Source: Lewinellaceae bacterium
GTDB lineage: Bacteria > Bacteroidota > Bacteroidia > Chitinophagales > Saprospiraceae
NCBI GenBank assembly: GCA_020636075.1
Contig: JACJYO010000011.1
Span: 62,001-126,000 of the forward strand
Direction of reading: 5' to 3'
Length of the DNA stretch: 64,000 nt
The notes under the pieces were generated by a model. It made no database searches and was not told the DNA's origin. It was given only the letters and a program-made list of their open reading frames with translations. Each line of letters begins with the position of its first letter. Position 1 is the first letter of the stretch. This document shows, in pieces, positions 1 to 8,939 of the stretch. The position numbers and the translations under genes are program-made.

Positions 1-615
1 TTGCAACAGCGCTTTCCAGACCTGGATCTGGAAAGGGGTGCCTTTGATGTCGAGGCCTATTTTTTCCTTCGGCAATTCCCAGGTGGTGAGGTATTGTTTT
101 GCCCGCGCACTGTTTTCACCCAGGGTGTTCTCGTAACGTGCGTTTGGAAACTCCTTTTTCAGCTTGCTCAAACTGCGCGCCGGGTCGTCGGTAAAGGCGA
201 GCATGCAAATCCCTTTTTCAGTTTCTGCGACAAAACTTTGCCCGAAGGGCGTATCAAAAGTTGCCCAGCGGATGTGCAGACCCTGTCCGCGCTCCTTGAA
301 CTCGCCGGGGGTGCAGGCTTCCAGTTTTACAAACAGATCGTGCAGCCGCCCGGTGCCGGACAGCCCGGCCTCGAATGCCGATTCCAGCGTCGATTTTCCC
401 TGGCGCAGCGATTTCTTAGCCTGCTCCACCGTGATCACCTGCAAAAACGCTTTCGGCGTGACGCCCGCCCATTGCCGGAACAGCCGCTGGAAATGGAATT
501 TGCTCAAAAAAACATGCTCGGCAACTTCATCCAGACTGGGCTGCTGCGCGCGGTTCTCGCGGAGAAAACGAATGGCTTCCGCGATGGTGTCGTATGCATA
601 GTTGTGTATTTCCAT
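1..615 (-). CDS. Ada-like AraC-type / O6-methylguanine-DNA methyltransferase fusion (partial)
   Basis: Reading the minus strand from an ATG at 615 gives 205 codons that stay open to the window edge. The N-terminal ~100 residues form an AraC-type helix-turn-helix (motifs LDEVAEHVFLSKFHFQRLF and GVTPKAFLQ). The second half resembles the methyltransferase domain of Ada (GQSFVAETEKGICMLAF, later GTPFQIQVWKAL). Proteins of this family transfer alkyl groups from O6-alkylguanine to a cysteine in a PCHR motif and often activate repair genes. That motif lies just beyond the edge and cannot be checked. The gene is divergent from the hybrid regulator at 823. It lacks the N-terminal Cys-rich Ada domain, so it is an AraC-MGMT type. 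Confidence 0.88.
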   Translation of the reverse strand, partial: MEIHNYAYDTIAEAIRFLRENRAQQPSLDEVAEHVFLSKFHFQRLFRQWAGVTPKAFLQVITVEQAKKSLRQGKSTLESAFEAGLSGTGRLHDLFVKLEACTPGEFKERGQGLHIRWATFDTPFGQSFVAETEKGICMLAFTDDPARSLSKLKKEFPNARYENTLGENSARAKQYLTTWELPKEKIGLDIKGTPFQIQVWKALLQ

Positions 616-822
616 AGTGCAAAAGTTCGACTATTTGGGAGCTTGTACAATCCGATTATTGCTGGTTTTCAAAGTTGCCTTAAAAGGAATTTTCAGGACC
701 TGAAAGGTGTATTCATAACCCAAAATTCAAGTAAAAAAAACAGTGACGGAAATCATTGTATGCATTACCCATAATTGCCAATTTTAGGTGGCGTAATTTT
801 TATTGCTGCCTATATAAATCCT

Positions 823-3800
823 ATGCTACGCTCCCCGCTCCAGTGGATCATTTGGACTATTCTTCCGTGGGTTTACGGAGGTAGATCCCTGTTCGCCCAA
901 CACCAGGTATTCCATCCGAATTTTGAAATATTCGTCCTTCCCGGTGGCGAAGGGGCGAATCAGGTGCAGTGCATAATTCAGGATAGGGTTGGCTTTCTGT
1001 GGTTCGGTTCCCGGAGCGGGCTGATTCGTTACGACGGCGCTCAGTATGTCACATACCAAAGTGATCCCAACGATACCACTACGATTGGGCATAATTACAT
1101 CAACTGGATCCACCAGGACAGCCGTGGTATCCTGTGGCTGGCGCATGTCAACGACGGCTTGACAGCCTTTGACCCGGTTACTGAAAAAGGTGTGCGCTAC
1201 CGGCACCTCGACAATGACCCGAACAGCCTGGCCAATAATTATGTTTCCCAAATCCTGGAAGATGCCTCCGGCAACATCTGGGTGGCAACCGGCAGGGGCC
1301 TCGACCGGCTTGATCCGCCAAAAAACCGGCAGGGGCGCAGACCTGTCCGGCATTACCGGCTCGAGCCCGGCCAGCGGGAAGATTTTGTCCGTTCCCTGTA
1401 TGTCGACAAAAACAATACGCTCTGGGTAGGTTGCGGCAGCCCGTACTTTCTCAACTGGCCGGGCGGGTTGTACCGGTACAACCCGAATGGAACATTTTCC
1501 AGGAATCTGCTCCATACGCCAGACGCCGACAACCGCGTCCAATGCATGCTGGAGGACCGCCGTGGCAACTTCTGGCTGGGCACCTGCGGGCCAAGGGGAT
1601 TGTACCGGAAAGATGCAGATCATTTTGTCCGGCTGAGCAGTCCGGCACTAAAAACGAACAACCACCTTTTCCCGCAATTTGAACACACCACCTTCCTGTT
1701 TGAAGACCGGCAGGGCCGGCTGTGGACAGGGGCTGTGGAGGGCGGCCTGGATGTGTACGACCCGACGGATGGCACGACCAGCCATTTTGAAAAAGAAACC
1801 AACCGGCCCGGCCGTTTGCAGGCCATTTCGATATGGCATGGCTGCCAGGCTACCGATGGCAGCGTCTGGCTGGCCTGTGGCGACAACGGCCTGGTGTACC
1901 GGGTGACACAGACGGAGACACTTTTTCCTTTTTACGATATGCGCCGCCGTCTGGGTGTACGGAATTGTGCGGTAACAGGCATCCGGGAAGCCCCACCCAA
2001 TCAGATCTGGATGCAGATTCTGGGCGATTTTAACGGCCTGGTGCGCTACGACCGGTCGTCAGGTGCTGTTCAGAAATACCCCTACCGCGTAGTTGCCAGG
2101 CAAACCGTACTTTTTGACCTGTTTGAATTGGAACGCGACCGGGATGGAACCCTTTGGGCAGGTACTTCGGACGGCTTGTTCCGTTTGCGTACAACTACCA
2201 CATCGGCGGTTTTAGAACGTGATCCGGTTTTTTCAAAACAAATCATTCCCGGTCCGGTATTGCCCCCTTTTCAGGACAAACGGGGCAATACCTGGGTGCC
2301 GGCTTTTGGCCGGGGGCTTTATCGCTTTGTTCCCGGCCAGAAAAACCCTCGTTTATGTGCATATGATCCGAATGATCCGGCCAGTATTTCCAGCAACCTC
2401 GTGGAGCGGGTTTTCGAAGACCGGCAGGGCCGGCTATGGGTTTGCGGTGCCAGTGATGGCTACAACCAGGGCCAGCCTATGTTTTTGGACCGTGTACACA
2501 TTGGCCAGGAAGGTCAACCGGATAGTTTTGAGCACCTGCTCCCGCCTGGCGAACTCGGTGAATTATCCGGATTAGTGGAAGACCGACAGGGCAATTTCTG
2601 GTTCAGCGCTTTCCCGTACGGTATTTGCAAACTTAATCCGGAAACCGGTGAATACCGCAAGTTTACGGTGGCCAACAGTTCCCTGACAACCGTGCTCATT
2701 CCGGAATTGTTGCCCGGGCCGGATGGTATGATCTGGATGTTTGGTCAAAATGCGATCATCCGCCTCAACCCGGAAACGGAATCGTTTTTTACATTTTCAC
2801 CCTATCATGGTATTGTCGATTCGGCGGTGTTTGTTGGCTGTTATACCGGCTCCTGTGTCGGTTCAAACGGCAAATTGTTTTTTGGCGGTGATGGCGGATT
2901 TTATGCTTTCGATCCGCGTGTATTGCACAATCAGTTGCAGCGTTTTCCGGCAAAAAGTAAAATCACGGATCTGAAAATCTTTGGAAAACGGGTTGTGCCG
3001 GGAAGTTCCATCTTACACAATCAGCCTCTTTGGGAAATCCCGGAAGTGTACCTGCAGCACGATCAAAATGTGTTTTCCCTGCAGGTGGCGTCCTTTGATT
3101 TTGGCGGGCCGCAATCCAGCCGGCTTGAATACAAACTTGAAAATTACGACCTCGAATGGCGCGCAGACCTGCATGCCGGCGAAGCAACGTATATCAGGGT
3201 GCCACCAGGTCATTACCTGTTCCGGGTCAGAGGCTTCAACAGTGTAGGCGAGCCTATCGGAGAAAGTCATTTGCACATTATCGTACGGCCGCCGTGGTGG
3301 CAGCGCTGGTGGGCGCGCCTGTTGTTTGCCCTGGCCTTGGGCAGCGGTTTATTCCTGTTGTACCGGTTTCTGCTCAACCGAAAGCTGGAGCGCGCCGAAC
3401 AGCTGCGGCTTCGCGAACTGAATAATTTTAAGGCGCGTTTTTACACCAATATTACCCATGAGTTCCGGACACCACTGACACTCCTGCTCGGTCCCGTGGA
3501 ACGCCAGCTTCAGGAAAGTAAGCCCGGCGACGATGCGCACGGGGTGCTGCAAACCGTACGGCGCAATGCCTTGCAGCTGTTAAATTTGGTGAATCAAATG
3601 CTCGACCTGGCAAAGCTCGACAGCGGGACGTTGGCGCTGCATCCCGTTCAGGGCGACATCGTGCGCTATCTAAAATATTTGGTTGAAGCCTTTCGCAATG
3701 CCGCTGAAAACAAACAAATCCGGATCCATTTCCTGAGCGGCCCGGAAGCGCTCGTGATGGATTTTGAAGAAGAGAAAATGCGGCAGATCGGCTCCAACCT

Positions 3801-5010
3801 GCTTTCCAATGCGCTGAAGTTTACTCCGGAAGGGGGCGATGTATACGTGCGGCTGTATACCGAACCGCTAAAATCAAACAACCATACTCCGGGTTTATCA
3901 AACCTTATTTTACAGGTGCGTGACACGGGCGTCGGTATTCCGGAGGCGCAACTGCCTTTTATTTTTGAGCGCTTTTACCAGGTCGACAACGCCCTCACAA
4001 GACCTGCCGGAGGCGCCGGGCTCGGACTTTCGCTTACCCGTGAACTGGTGCGGTTGATGGGCGGTGAAATCACGGTGCTCAGCCGGCCGGGCTGGGGCAC
4101 TGAATTCACGGTTTCCCTGCCTGTCACCCGCTTTGCCACTCCGGCCGAAATTGGGCAGGTGGAGGCCGGGCTGGATACGCCAGGGCGGCACAAGGGCGGT
4201 CCTGTCAGCCCGGTGAAATCATTAACCGATGATGCGCCGCTCATCCTGATCGTGGAGGATGATGCCGATGTTGTTGAATACCTGATCTCCTGCTTGCCGG
4301 ACTACCGCCTTACGGTTGCGCGGGATGGTCAGGAGGGCTACGATAGCGCGATGGAAAACGTGCCCGATGTGCTCATCAGCGATGTGATGATGCCCCGGAT
4401 GGACGGTTTGCAACTTTGCAGGATGTTGAAAAAAGACCCGCGCACGAGTCATATTCCCATTATTTTGCTTACCGCAAAAGCCGATCACGACTCCACCATG
4501 GAAGGTTTGGAGCAGGGCGCCGATGCCTATCTCGCCAAACCGTTTTACCACGACGAATTGCTGTTGCGCATTCAAAAGCTGTTGGAAAACCGGAAAGCGT
4601 TGCAGGAGCACTACCTGGGGGAGGCAGGGTTGCGGCCGCAGGCTGCAGGCTCAACGGCACAACCACCTGCCGGCAGCACAGAACACGTCTTTGTGCAAAA
4701 AGCCCGCGAATTGGTTGAAATGAACCTTGATGATTCCGGTTTCGACGTGGAGCAGTTTTGCCGCGCACTGACCATGAGCCACTCCCAGGTGCACCGCAAA
4801 CTGTCCGCGCTGACCGGCTTGTCTGCCGTTCAGTTTATCCGGCATATCCGCCTGAACAAAGCCTGCGAAATGCTCCTCGACCCCGCGCTGACCATTACGT
4901 CCATTGCATTCGACTGCGGGTTCAACGACCCGGCTTACTTCGGCCGTGTTTTCAAACAAACTTATGGTCTGACACCACAAGGCTGGCGCGAACAGCATGG
5001 CCGGGAATAA
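823..5010 (+). CDS. Hybrid two-component system protein (propeller sensor, histidine kinase, receiver, AraC)
   Basis: A one-protein signalling system of about 1395 residues. I chose the ATG at 823 because a signal-like segment follows (WIIWTILPWVYGG, then LFAQ); an upstream TTG at 775 is less likely. Residues ~30-700 hold repeated propeller blades of the form EDRQGRLWxG. A Y_Y_Y-like domain follows (~720-810), then a transmembrane helix at ~830-848 (LLFALALGSGLFLLY). The kinase has its phosphorylatable His at 879 (NITHEFRTPL) and GVGIPE and GLGLSL boxes in the ATPase domain. The receiver has its acceptor Asp at 1187 (ISDVMMPRMDG). The last ~100 residues are an AraC helix-turn-helix. In Bacteroidota such proteins usually sense glycans in the periplasm, but there is no adjacent SusCD pair here, so the ligand is unknown. 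Confidence 0.95.
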   Translation: MLRSPLQWIIWTILPWVYGGRSLFAQHQVFHPNFEIFVLPGGEGANQVQCIIQDRVGFLWFGSRSGLIRYDGAQYVTYQSDPNDTTTIGHNYINWIHQDSRGILWLAHVNDGLTAFDPVTEKGVRYRHLDNDPNSLANNYVSQILEDASGNIWVATGRGLDRLDPPKNRQGRRPVRHYRLEPGQREDFVRSLYVDKNNTLWVGCGSPYFLNWPGGLYRYNPNGTFSRNLLHTPDADNRVQCMLEDRRGNFWLGTCGPRGLYRKDADHFVRLSSPALKTNNHLFPQFEHTTFLFEDRQGRLWTGAVEGGLDVYDPTDGTTSHFEKETNRPGRLQAISIWHGCQATDGSVWLACGDNGLVYRVTQTETLFPFYDMRRRLGVRNCAVTGIREAPPNQIWMQILGDFNGLVRYDRSSGAVQKYPYRVVARQTVLFDLFELERDRDGTLWAGTSDGLFRLRTTTTSAVLERDPVFSKQIIPGPVLPPFQDKRGNTWVPAFGRGLYRFVPGQKNPRLCAYDPNDPASISSNLVERVFEDRQGRLWVCGASDGYNQGQPMFLDRVHIGQEGQPDSFEHLLPPGELGELSGLVEDRQGNFWFSAFPYGICKLNPETGEYRKFTVANSSLTTVLIPELLPGPDGMIWMFGQNAIIRLNPETESFFTFSPYHGIVDSAVFVGCYTGSCVGSNGKLFFGGDGGFYAFDPRVLHNQLQRFPAKSKITDLKIFGKRVVPGSSILHNQPLWEIPEVYLQHDQNVFSLQVASFDFGGPQSSRLEYKLENYDLEWRADLHAGEATYIRVPPGHYLFRVRGFNSVGEPIGESHLHIIVRPPWWQRWWARLLFALALGSGLFLLYRFLLNRKLERAEQLRLRELNNFKARFYTNITHEFRTPLTLLLGPVERQLQESKPGDDAHGVLQTVRRNALQLLNLVNQMLDLAKLDSGTLALHPVQGDIVRYLKYLVEAFRNAAENKQIRIHFLSGPEALVMDFEEEKMRQIGSNLLSNALKFTPEGGDVYVRLYTEPLKSNNHTPGLSNLILQVRDTGVGIPEAQLPFIFERFYQVDNALTRPAGGAGLGLSLTRELVRLMGGEITVLSRPGWGTEFTVSLPVTRFATPAEIGQVEAGLDTPGRHKGGPVSPVKSLTDDAPLILIVEDDADVVEYLISCLPDYRLTVARDGQEGYDSAMENVPDVLISDVMMPRMDGLQLCRMLKKDPRTSHIPIILLTAKADHDSTMEGLEQGADAYLAKPFYHDELLLRIQKLLENRKALQEHYLGEAGLRPQAAGSTAQPPAGSTEHVFVQKARELVEMNLDDSGFDVEQFCRALTMSHSQVHRKLSALTGLSAVQFIRHIRLNKACEMLLDPALTITSIAFDCGFNDPAYFGRVFKQTYGLTPQGWREQHGRE

Positions 5011-5017
5011 AACAGGT

Positions 5018-5222
5018 GAATCAGGGGTTCAAATAAGTTTATTAAGCCCGTAGGGCTGACATTATAGTAGAAAGTGACTGCTTCGCAGTTTTCCAAACGC
5101 CGTAGGCGTGCCATTATAATGCCGCACCTACGGTGCTATCATCTTTTTTATCTTAATTTCTACAAAAATGTCAGCCCTACGGGCTTTAATAAAGATATAC
5201 TTGCTCTTTGAACCTCTGATTC
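5018..5222. repeat. Long imperfect palindromic element
   Basis: The 500-base gap between the hybrid regulator and the META lipoprotein holds a long inverted repeat. The arms are 5018-5062 and 5168-5222; the best part is the match around AGCCCGTAGGGCTGACAT. The middle contains a second smaller palindrome (CCGTAGGCGTGCCAT against ATGCCGCACCTACGG, ~5100-5136). The whole could fold into one hairpin. I see no convincing gene in 5223-5511. Confidence 0.75.
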
Positions 5223-5511
5223 GCATAAAACAGTCTTCTGGCGCCCGATTCATTTTTCATGACAAAATTTCTTCCCTGATTCTCGCCGGTTCATCCGCCG
5301 AAAACGGCGGTTCGGTAGCTAAAAAATTGACTGCCTGGTTCGGCGCCCCTGACTTTTGTCGGGCAAAAATGAATTTTCATTTTACAACAAAAACAATTTT
5401 AATCTATGAAAAACAGCTTGGTAAGAACCAGGTGTTGAAAGCAAAACGCCGGTAGCAGGAAGACCCCAAAAAACCTGTTTTTTTCTCCAGCATTCGACCG
5501 ACTTTTATCGC

Positions 5512-5973
5512 ATGAAAAACATGTATTTACTGAACGCTTTTATTTGCCTGCTGATAACTGTGGCGACCCACGAAGGCTGCAACACGGCGCCGCCAGCACC
5601 GGCGTCTAAGTCTGTCACGCTTGAAACAGCCGTCTGGCAACTGACGGATATCCTTGTCGACCCGGTTCCAATGCATCTGCCGGACACCCTGGCAGTGCCC
5701 ATCACGATCAAATTTTCCGATGGGGAAATTCAGGGCTTTGGCGGCTGCAACGGCTTTGGCGGCAACTATACTTACCTGGAAGACCAGCTGAGTGTCAGCG
5801 ATATTATGCATACCGAAATGTACTGTGAAGGCACGTCGGAGTGGGAAACCCTTTTTCTGCAACGCCTCGACCAGAGCCAAACCTTTCAGATAATCGGCGA
5901 AACGCTGGAAATTGATTGCGGTGACCTCGGCGGGTTGAAGTTCCGCCTGAACTGGAAAAAGCGGAAAGGGTGA
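5512..5973 (+). CDS. META-domain (HslJ-like) putative lipoprotein
   Basis: A 153-residue protein with an N-terminal hydrophobic segment (LLNAFICLLITVATHEGC). A Cys near residue 21 could be lipidated, although the lipobox is not canonical. The body has META/HslJ-domain features: a TVWQL-like start (TAVWQLTDILV), the signature GFGGCNGFGGNY, and ISDI..TEMYC followed by a LQRLDQSQTFQI helix. Family members are envelope proteins linked to heat or antibiotic stress in other bacteria, but no biochemical activity is firmly known. It stands alone between the palindromic element and the TPR kinase. Confidence 0.8.
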   Translation: MKNMYLLNAFICLLITVATHEGCNTAPPAPASKSVTLETAVWQLTDILVDPVPMHLPDTLAVPITIKFSDGEIQGFGGCNGFGGNYTYLEDQLSVSDIMHTEMYCEGTSEWETLFLQRLDQSQTFQIIGETLEIDCGDLGGLKFRLNWKKRKG

Positions 5974-6003
5974 ATAAGCTTAAGTGCCCAATGTAGAGTG
6001 CTT

Positions 6004-6066
6004 TGAACACGGATACCGCGGATTCGCCTTCGGCGAAACGCCGAAAAATGCGGATTTGATTCCGGT
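6004..6066. repeat. GCCTTCGGCGAA-type dispersed repeat (single copy)
   Basis: A short intergenic repeat with the core GGATTCGCCTTCGGCGAAAC and flanks GAACACGGATACCG and CGGATTTGATTCCGG. Related copies occur at 24210-24330, 35854-35906 and 39428-39574. It lies just upstream of the TPR kinase start at 6098, so it may form part of that gene's leader. Confidence 0.8.
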
Positions 6067-6097
6067 TAGGGTAGTTTTCAGATTTAGATCGATTGCC

Positions 6098-7981
6098 ATG
6101 CAAAAAAAATACGCCCTGTTTTTCTGGTTGGTCCTGGGTGCAGCCGGCCTTACGGCTCAGGTAAATGCCGACAGCCTGTGGCAGATGTGGCACAACAGCA
6201 GTTTGCACGACACCACCCGCCTGCGCGCGCTGAATACTCTGGCGTTCAGCTATGCCAACAGCAAACCAGACTCCGCCCGAATCGTGGCCGAACTACAGTT
6301 GGCTTTTGCCCGGGGGAAAAAAATGGTGATCTGGCAAGCCAGGGCTTTGAACAGTATGGGCCTGGCTTGTCGTGTTCAGAGTGATTACCCCAAAGCCATT
6401 CAGCACTACGAAGAAAGTATCCGCCTGCTCAAACAGGCCGGCGACCGGAGTAATCTGGCATCCGTGTACGGTAATCTGGCCGATGTGTACCGCATTCAGA
6501 GCGACCTGCCCAAAGCAATCGATTATATCTCCAAAACCCTCGCGCTCGCCGAAGCCACAGGCGACCGCAAAAAAGCCGCCGATGCCTATGTCAGCATCGC
6601 CACGATGTATTACGAATACCCGGGCAACGAGGGCAAAACCCTGGAATACCTGAACAAAGCCCGCCTCGTTTATGAATCCTTGAAAAGCGAGGTCGGGTTG
6701 ACCCTCGTGTATGGCAACCTGTCGGCCGTGTATCTCGACCGGGAGGACTACGACAAGGCCCTGGAGTTCAATGAAAAAACCATAGCCTTGCAAAAAAAAC
6801 AAGGCAACACGCTGGGGCTGGCCACCTCGCTGCACAATCGGGCGACCATTTTTGGCTACCAGGGGCGGCACCGGGAAGCCATGGCCGATTTTAACCGGGA
6901 AATCGAAATCTTCTCCGATCTGGGCGACCTGGAAGGCCTGGCCGATGCCTACAACAGCATGGGCGAACTCTGGCTCCACCAGGGGCGCTACATTTTGGCG
7001 ATAGACGCCTGCGAAAAAGCCCTGCAAACGGCGCGGCAAATGGGTGGCCCTAACCTGGAAGCGCAGTACGCCTGCGAGTGCCTGTACCACGCTTACCTCG
7101 AACAGGGCAACTACCGGCAGGCCTTGCTTTTCCTGCAGCAAACCATGAACCTGAAGGACAGCCTCCAGCAGTACGAAACGGCACAGCGCCTCAAGCAGCT
7201 GGAAGTACAGCGCCAAATTGCTTTCGACAGCCTGAACCGTGTGCAAGAAAAATTTCAGCTGGAAATGACGCACCAGCAAGCGATTCGCCGCAAAGACCGG
7301 ACGGTTGGTCTGGTTGCAGCTACGGGGTTGGGCCTGCTGGTGATTGCGCTGGTGCGCATGCTGTATTTCCGGCGACGTTCGCAGCGGCTGCAAGTGGAAT
7401 CGGATGCCATGGCCAGGCAACAATTGCTCAATGAAGTAGCCCTGCTGCGCACCCAGGTGAACCCGCATTTCCTGTTCAACAGCCTGAGCATTCTGACTTC
7501 GCTGGTGCATGTGGATGCGTTGCTTGCCGAACAGTTTATCGACCAGCTGTCCCGTTCGTATCGCTATATTCTGGAGCAAAAAGAAAATACCCTGGTCAGC
7601 TTGCGCACTGAGCTGGAGTTTATCCAGTCCTATGCTTTTTTACTGAAAATTCGCTTTGAAAACAAGTTCGACGTGCAGATTGACTTACCGGAGGAGGTGC
7701 TCGACCACCTCAAAATTGCTCCGCTTACCCTGCAATTGCTTATTGAAAATGCGGTGAAACACAACCGGATGTCGGTCAAAGAACCGCTGGTGGTCACAGT
7801 TTCGATCGAACAGCCGCAAACACTTTTGGTAAAAAATCCGTTGCGTCCGCGCACAACACCGGCCGTATCGACCGGGATGGGCCTGCAAAACATCATGAAC
7901 CGGTATGCTCTGCTTACTGACCAACCCGTGTGGGCCGGAGAAGCAGAGGATCAGTTTGTGGTGAAGGTGCCTTTGCTTTGA
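6098..7981 (+). CDS. TPR-containing LytS/YehU-type sensor histidine kinase
   Basis: About 627 residues. The ATG at 6098 gives a clean signal peptide (YALFFWLVLGAAGLTAQ); the longer open frame upstream only translates the repeat at 6004-6066. Residues ~25-380 are tetratricopeptide repeats. A transmembrane helix follows (VGLVAATGLGLLVIALV). The cytoplasmic part is a His_kinase (PF06580-like) domain with the key His at 457 (QVNPHFLFNSL), then a degenerate ATPase domain with IENAVKHN and GMGLQNI. Such kinases normally signal to a LytTR response regulator. None is adjacent, so this one is an orphan in the window. Confidence 0.92.
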   Translation: MQKKYALFFWLVLGAAGLTAQVNADSLWQMWHNSSLHDTTRLRALNTLAFSYANSKPDSARIVAELQLAFARGKKMVIWQARALNSMGLACRVQSDYPKAIQHYEESIRLLKQAGDRSNLASVYGNLADVYRIQSDLPKAIDYISKTLALAEATGDRKKAADAYVSIATMYYEYPGNEGKTLEYLNKARLVYESLKSEVGLTLVYGNLSAVYLDREDYDKALEFNEKTIALQKKQGNTLGLATSLHNRATIFGYQGRHREAMADFNREIEIFSDLGDLEGLADAYNSMGELWLHQGRYILAIDACEKALQTARQMGGPNLEAQYACECLYHAYLEQGNYRQALLFLQQTMNLKDSLQQYETAQRLKQLEVQRQIAFDSLNRVQEKFQLEMTHQQAIRRKDRTVGLVAATGLGLLVIALVRMLYFRRRSQRLQVESDAMARQQLLNEVALLRTQVNPHFLFNSLSILTSLVHVDALLAEQFIDQLSRSYRYILEQKENTLVSLRTELEFIQSYAFLLKIRFENKFDVQIDLPEEVLDHLKIAPLTLQLLIENAVKHNRMSVKEPLVVTVSIEQPQTLLVKNPLRPRTTPAVSTGMGLQNIMNRYALLTDQPVWAGEAEDQFVVKVPLL

Positions 7982-7992
7982 GTATTAGCCAC

Positions 7993-8703
7993 TCAGGCCA
8001 CATCCGGTTGCTGGCGCCCGCCCCGAAGCAGTAACCATACCGTAAACGACAATTCCCCGACGACCCCGGGAACCACAACGACCAGCATAAACATGTCCTG
8101 GTAGGCAGCATAGTTGGTCAACAGAAATTGGGCAAAACTATCGGTGAGGTAGCCGACTCCGGCCAGCAACAACAGCACACCGATAAATTTGGGAATATAC
8201 CCTGCCCGCAAGACTAGCAAACCCAACGCCAGCAAATGCACGCCAAAAAAGAGAAGTCCCAACAACCAGGTATAATTGAAGGCAGATAAGGCCCGCATTA
8301 CCTCCGCCCGGATGTATTCCGTCGGCATTGCTTCCAGGTAGGCATGCCCGCCAGTCAACTCGAGCACATCAAACAACTGAAACAAGGCAACTGCGAAAAT
8401 GGCACAATTGACCAGGCGGAACCAGGCCATAAACAAAGCCATCTTTTTACCGAGGTGTTGCAGCAGCACATATAAAGCCCAGGTGAGTACCAGGTCGAAA
8501 AGCACCATGATAATAAAGGCCAAAATACCCAGCCGAAACTCCCCGGCATTGGTGGTGATATTGTTCAGGGTAAGGTTCGCGTCGTCGCGGACCACCAGTT
8601 TTTCCAGGACAAAAAAATTGGCAAAAATGCCGGTGAAAAAGATCGCCAGGTAGCCGGTTCCGGCCATGAGGGCTACTTTTCTAAGGGCTGTGGTAGAATT
8701 CAT
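7993..8703 (-). CDS. DUF4386-type integral membrane protein
   Basis: About 236 residues. I chose the ATG at 8703 (MNSTTALRKVALMAG) over an upstream one. It has six or seven hydrophobic helices, including GYLAIFFTGIFANFFVL, AFIIMVLFDLVLTWALYVLL and FIGVLLLLAGVGYLTD. Length, helix pattern and the phrase GVLLLLAGVGYLTDSF match DUF4386, a family of bacterial membrane proteins without assigned function. It is convergent with the TPR kinase, 11 bases apart. Confidence 0.82.
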   Translation of the reverse strand: MNSTTALRKVALMAGTGYLAIFFTGIFANFFVLEKLVVRDDANLTLNNITTNAGEFRLGILAFIIMVLFDLVLTWALYVLLQHLGKKMALFMAWFRLVNCAIFAVALFQLFDVLELTGGHAYLEAMPTEYIRAEVMRALSAFNYTWLLGLLFFGVHLLALGLLVLRAGYIPKFIGVLLLLAGVGYLTDSFAQFLLTNYAAYQDMFMLVVVVPGVVGELSFTVWLLLRGGRQQPDVA

Positions 8704-8732
8704 TTTTCTGATTTTAGTGCTGAGGGGTTGGC

Positions 8733-8854
8733 ACTTTTCCAATCTCAAATTTCAAATTGGACATTTCAAATCCATAAAACTTCCTCTACCGGAATCATCC
8801 TTTTTATTTGAAATTTGAAAAGAAAAATTTGAAATTTGAAAAGTTGTACACCCC
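8733..8854. repeat. TTTCAAAT-rich inverted repeat
   Basis: The spacer between the DUF4386 gene and the cyclase-family gene contains AATCTCAAATTTCAAATTGG on one side and TTTGAAATTTGAAAAG on the other, ending in GTTGTACACCCC. Close relatives lie at 11904-12037, 35309-35396 and 38317-38430. The remainder to 8939 shows no gene. Confidence 0.75.
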
Positions 8855-8939
8855 TTCTGGTTAATTAAGTTGAGTGGCATAGGCCAGCGATAAAAGTATC
8901 CAATTATAGGAAAACGCTGTGCCTGCCCGGTTAACGAAC

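Noticed and set aside
5168..5455. A 95-codon plus-strand frame starting in the palindrome
   Set aside because: Its first third translates the repeat arm, and the rest has no recognisable composition or domain. No ribosome-binding context is apparent.
6293..7579. A 428-codon minus-strand frame opposite the TPR-LytS kinase
   Set aside because: The plus strand carries a complete TPR-kinase with all motifs. The antisense product is Gln- and Val-rich without domain features.
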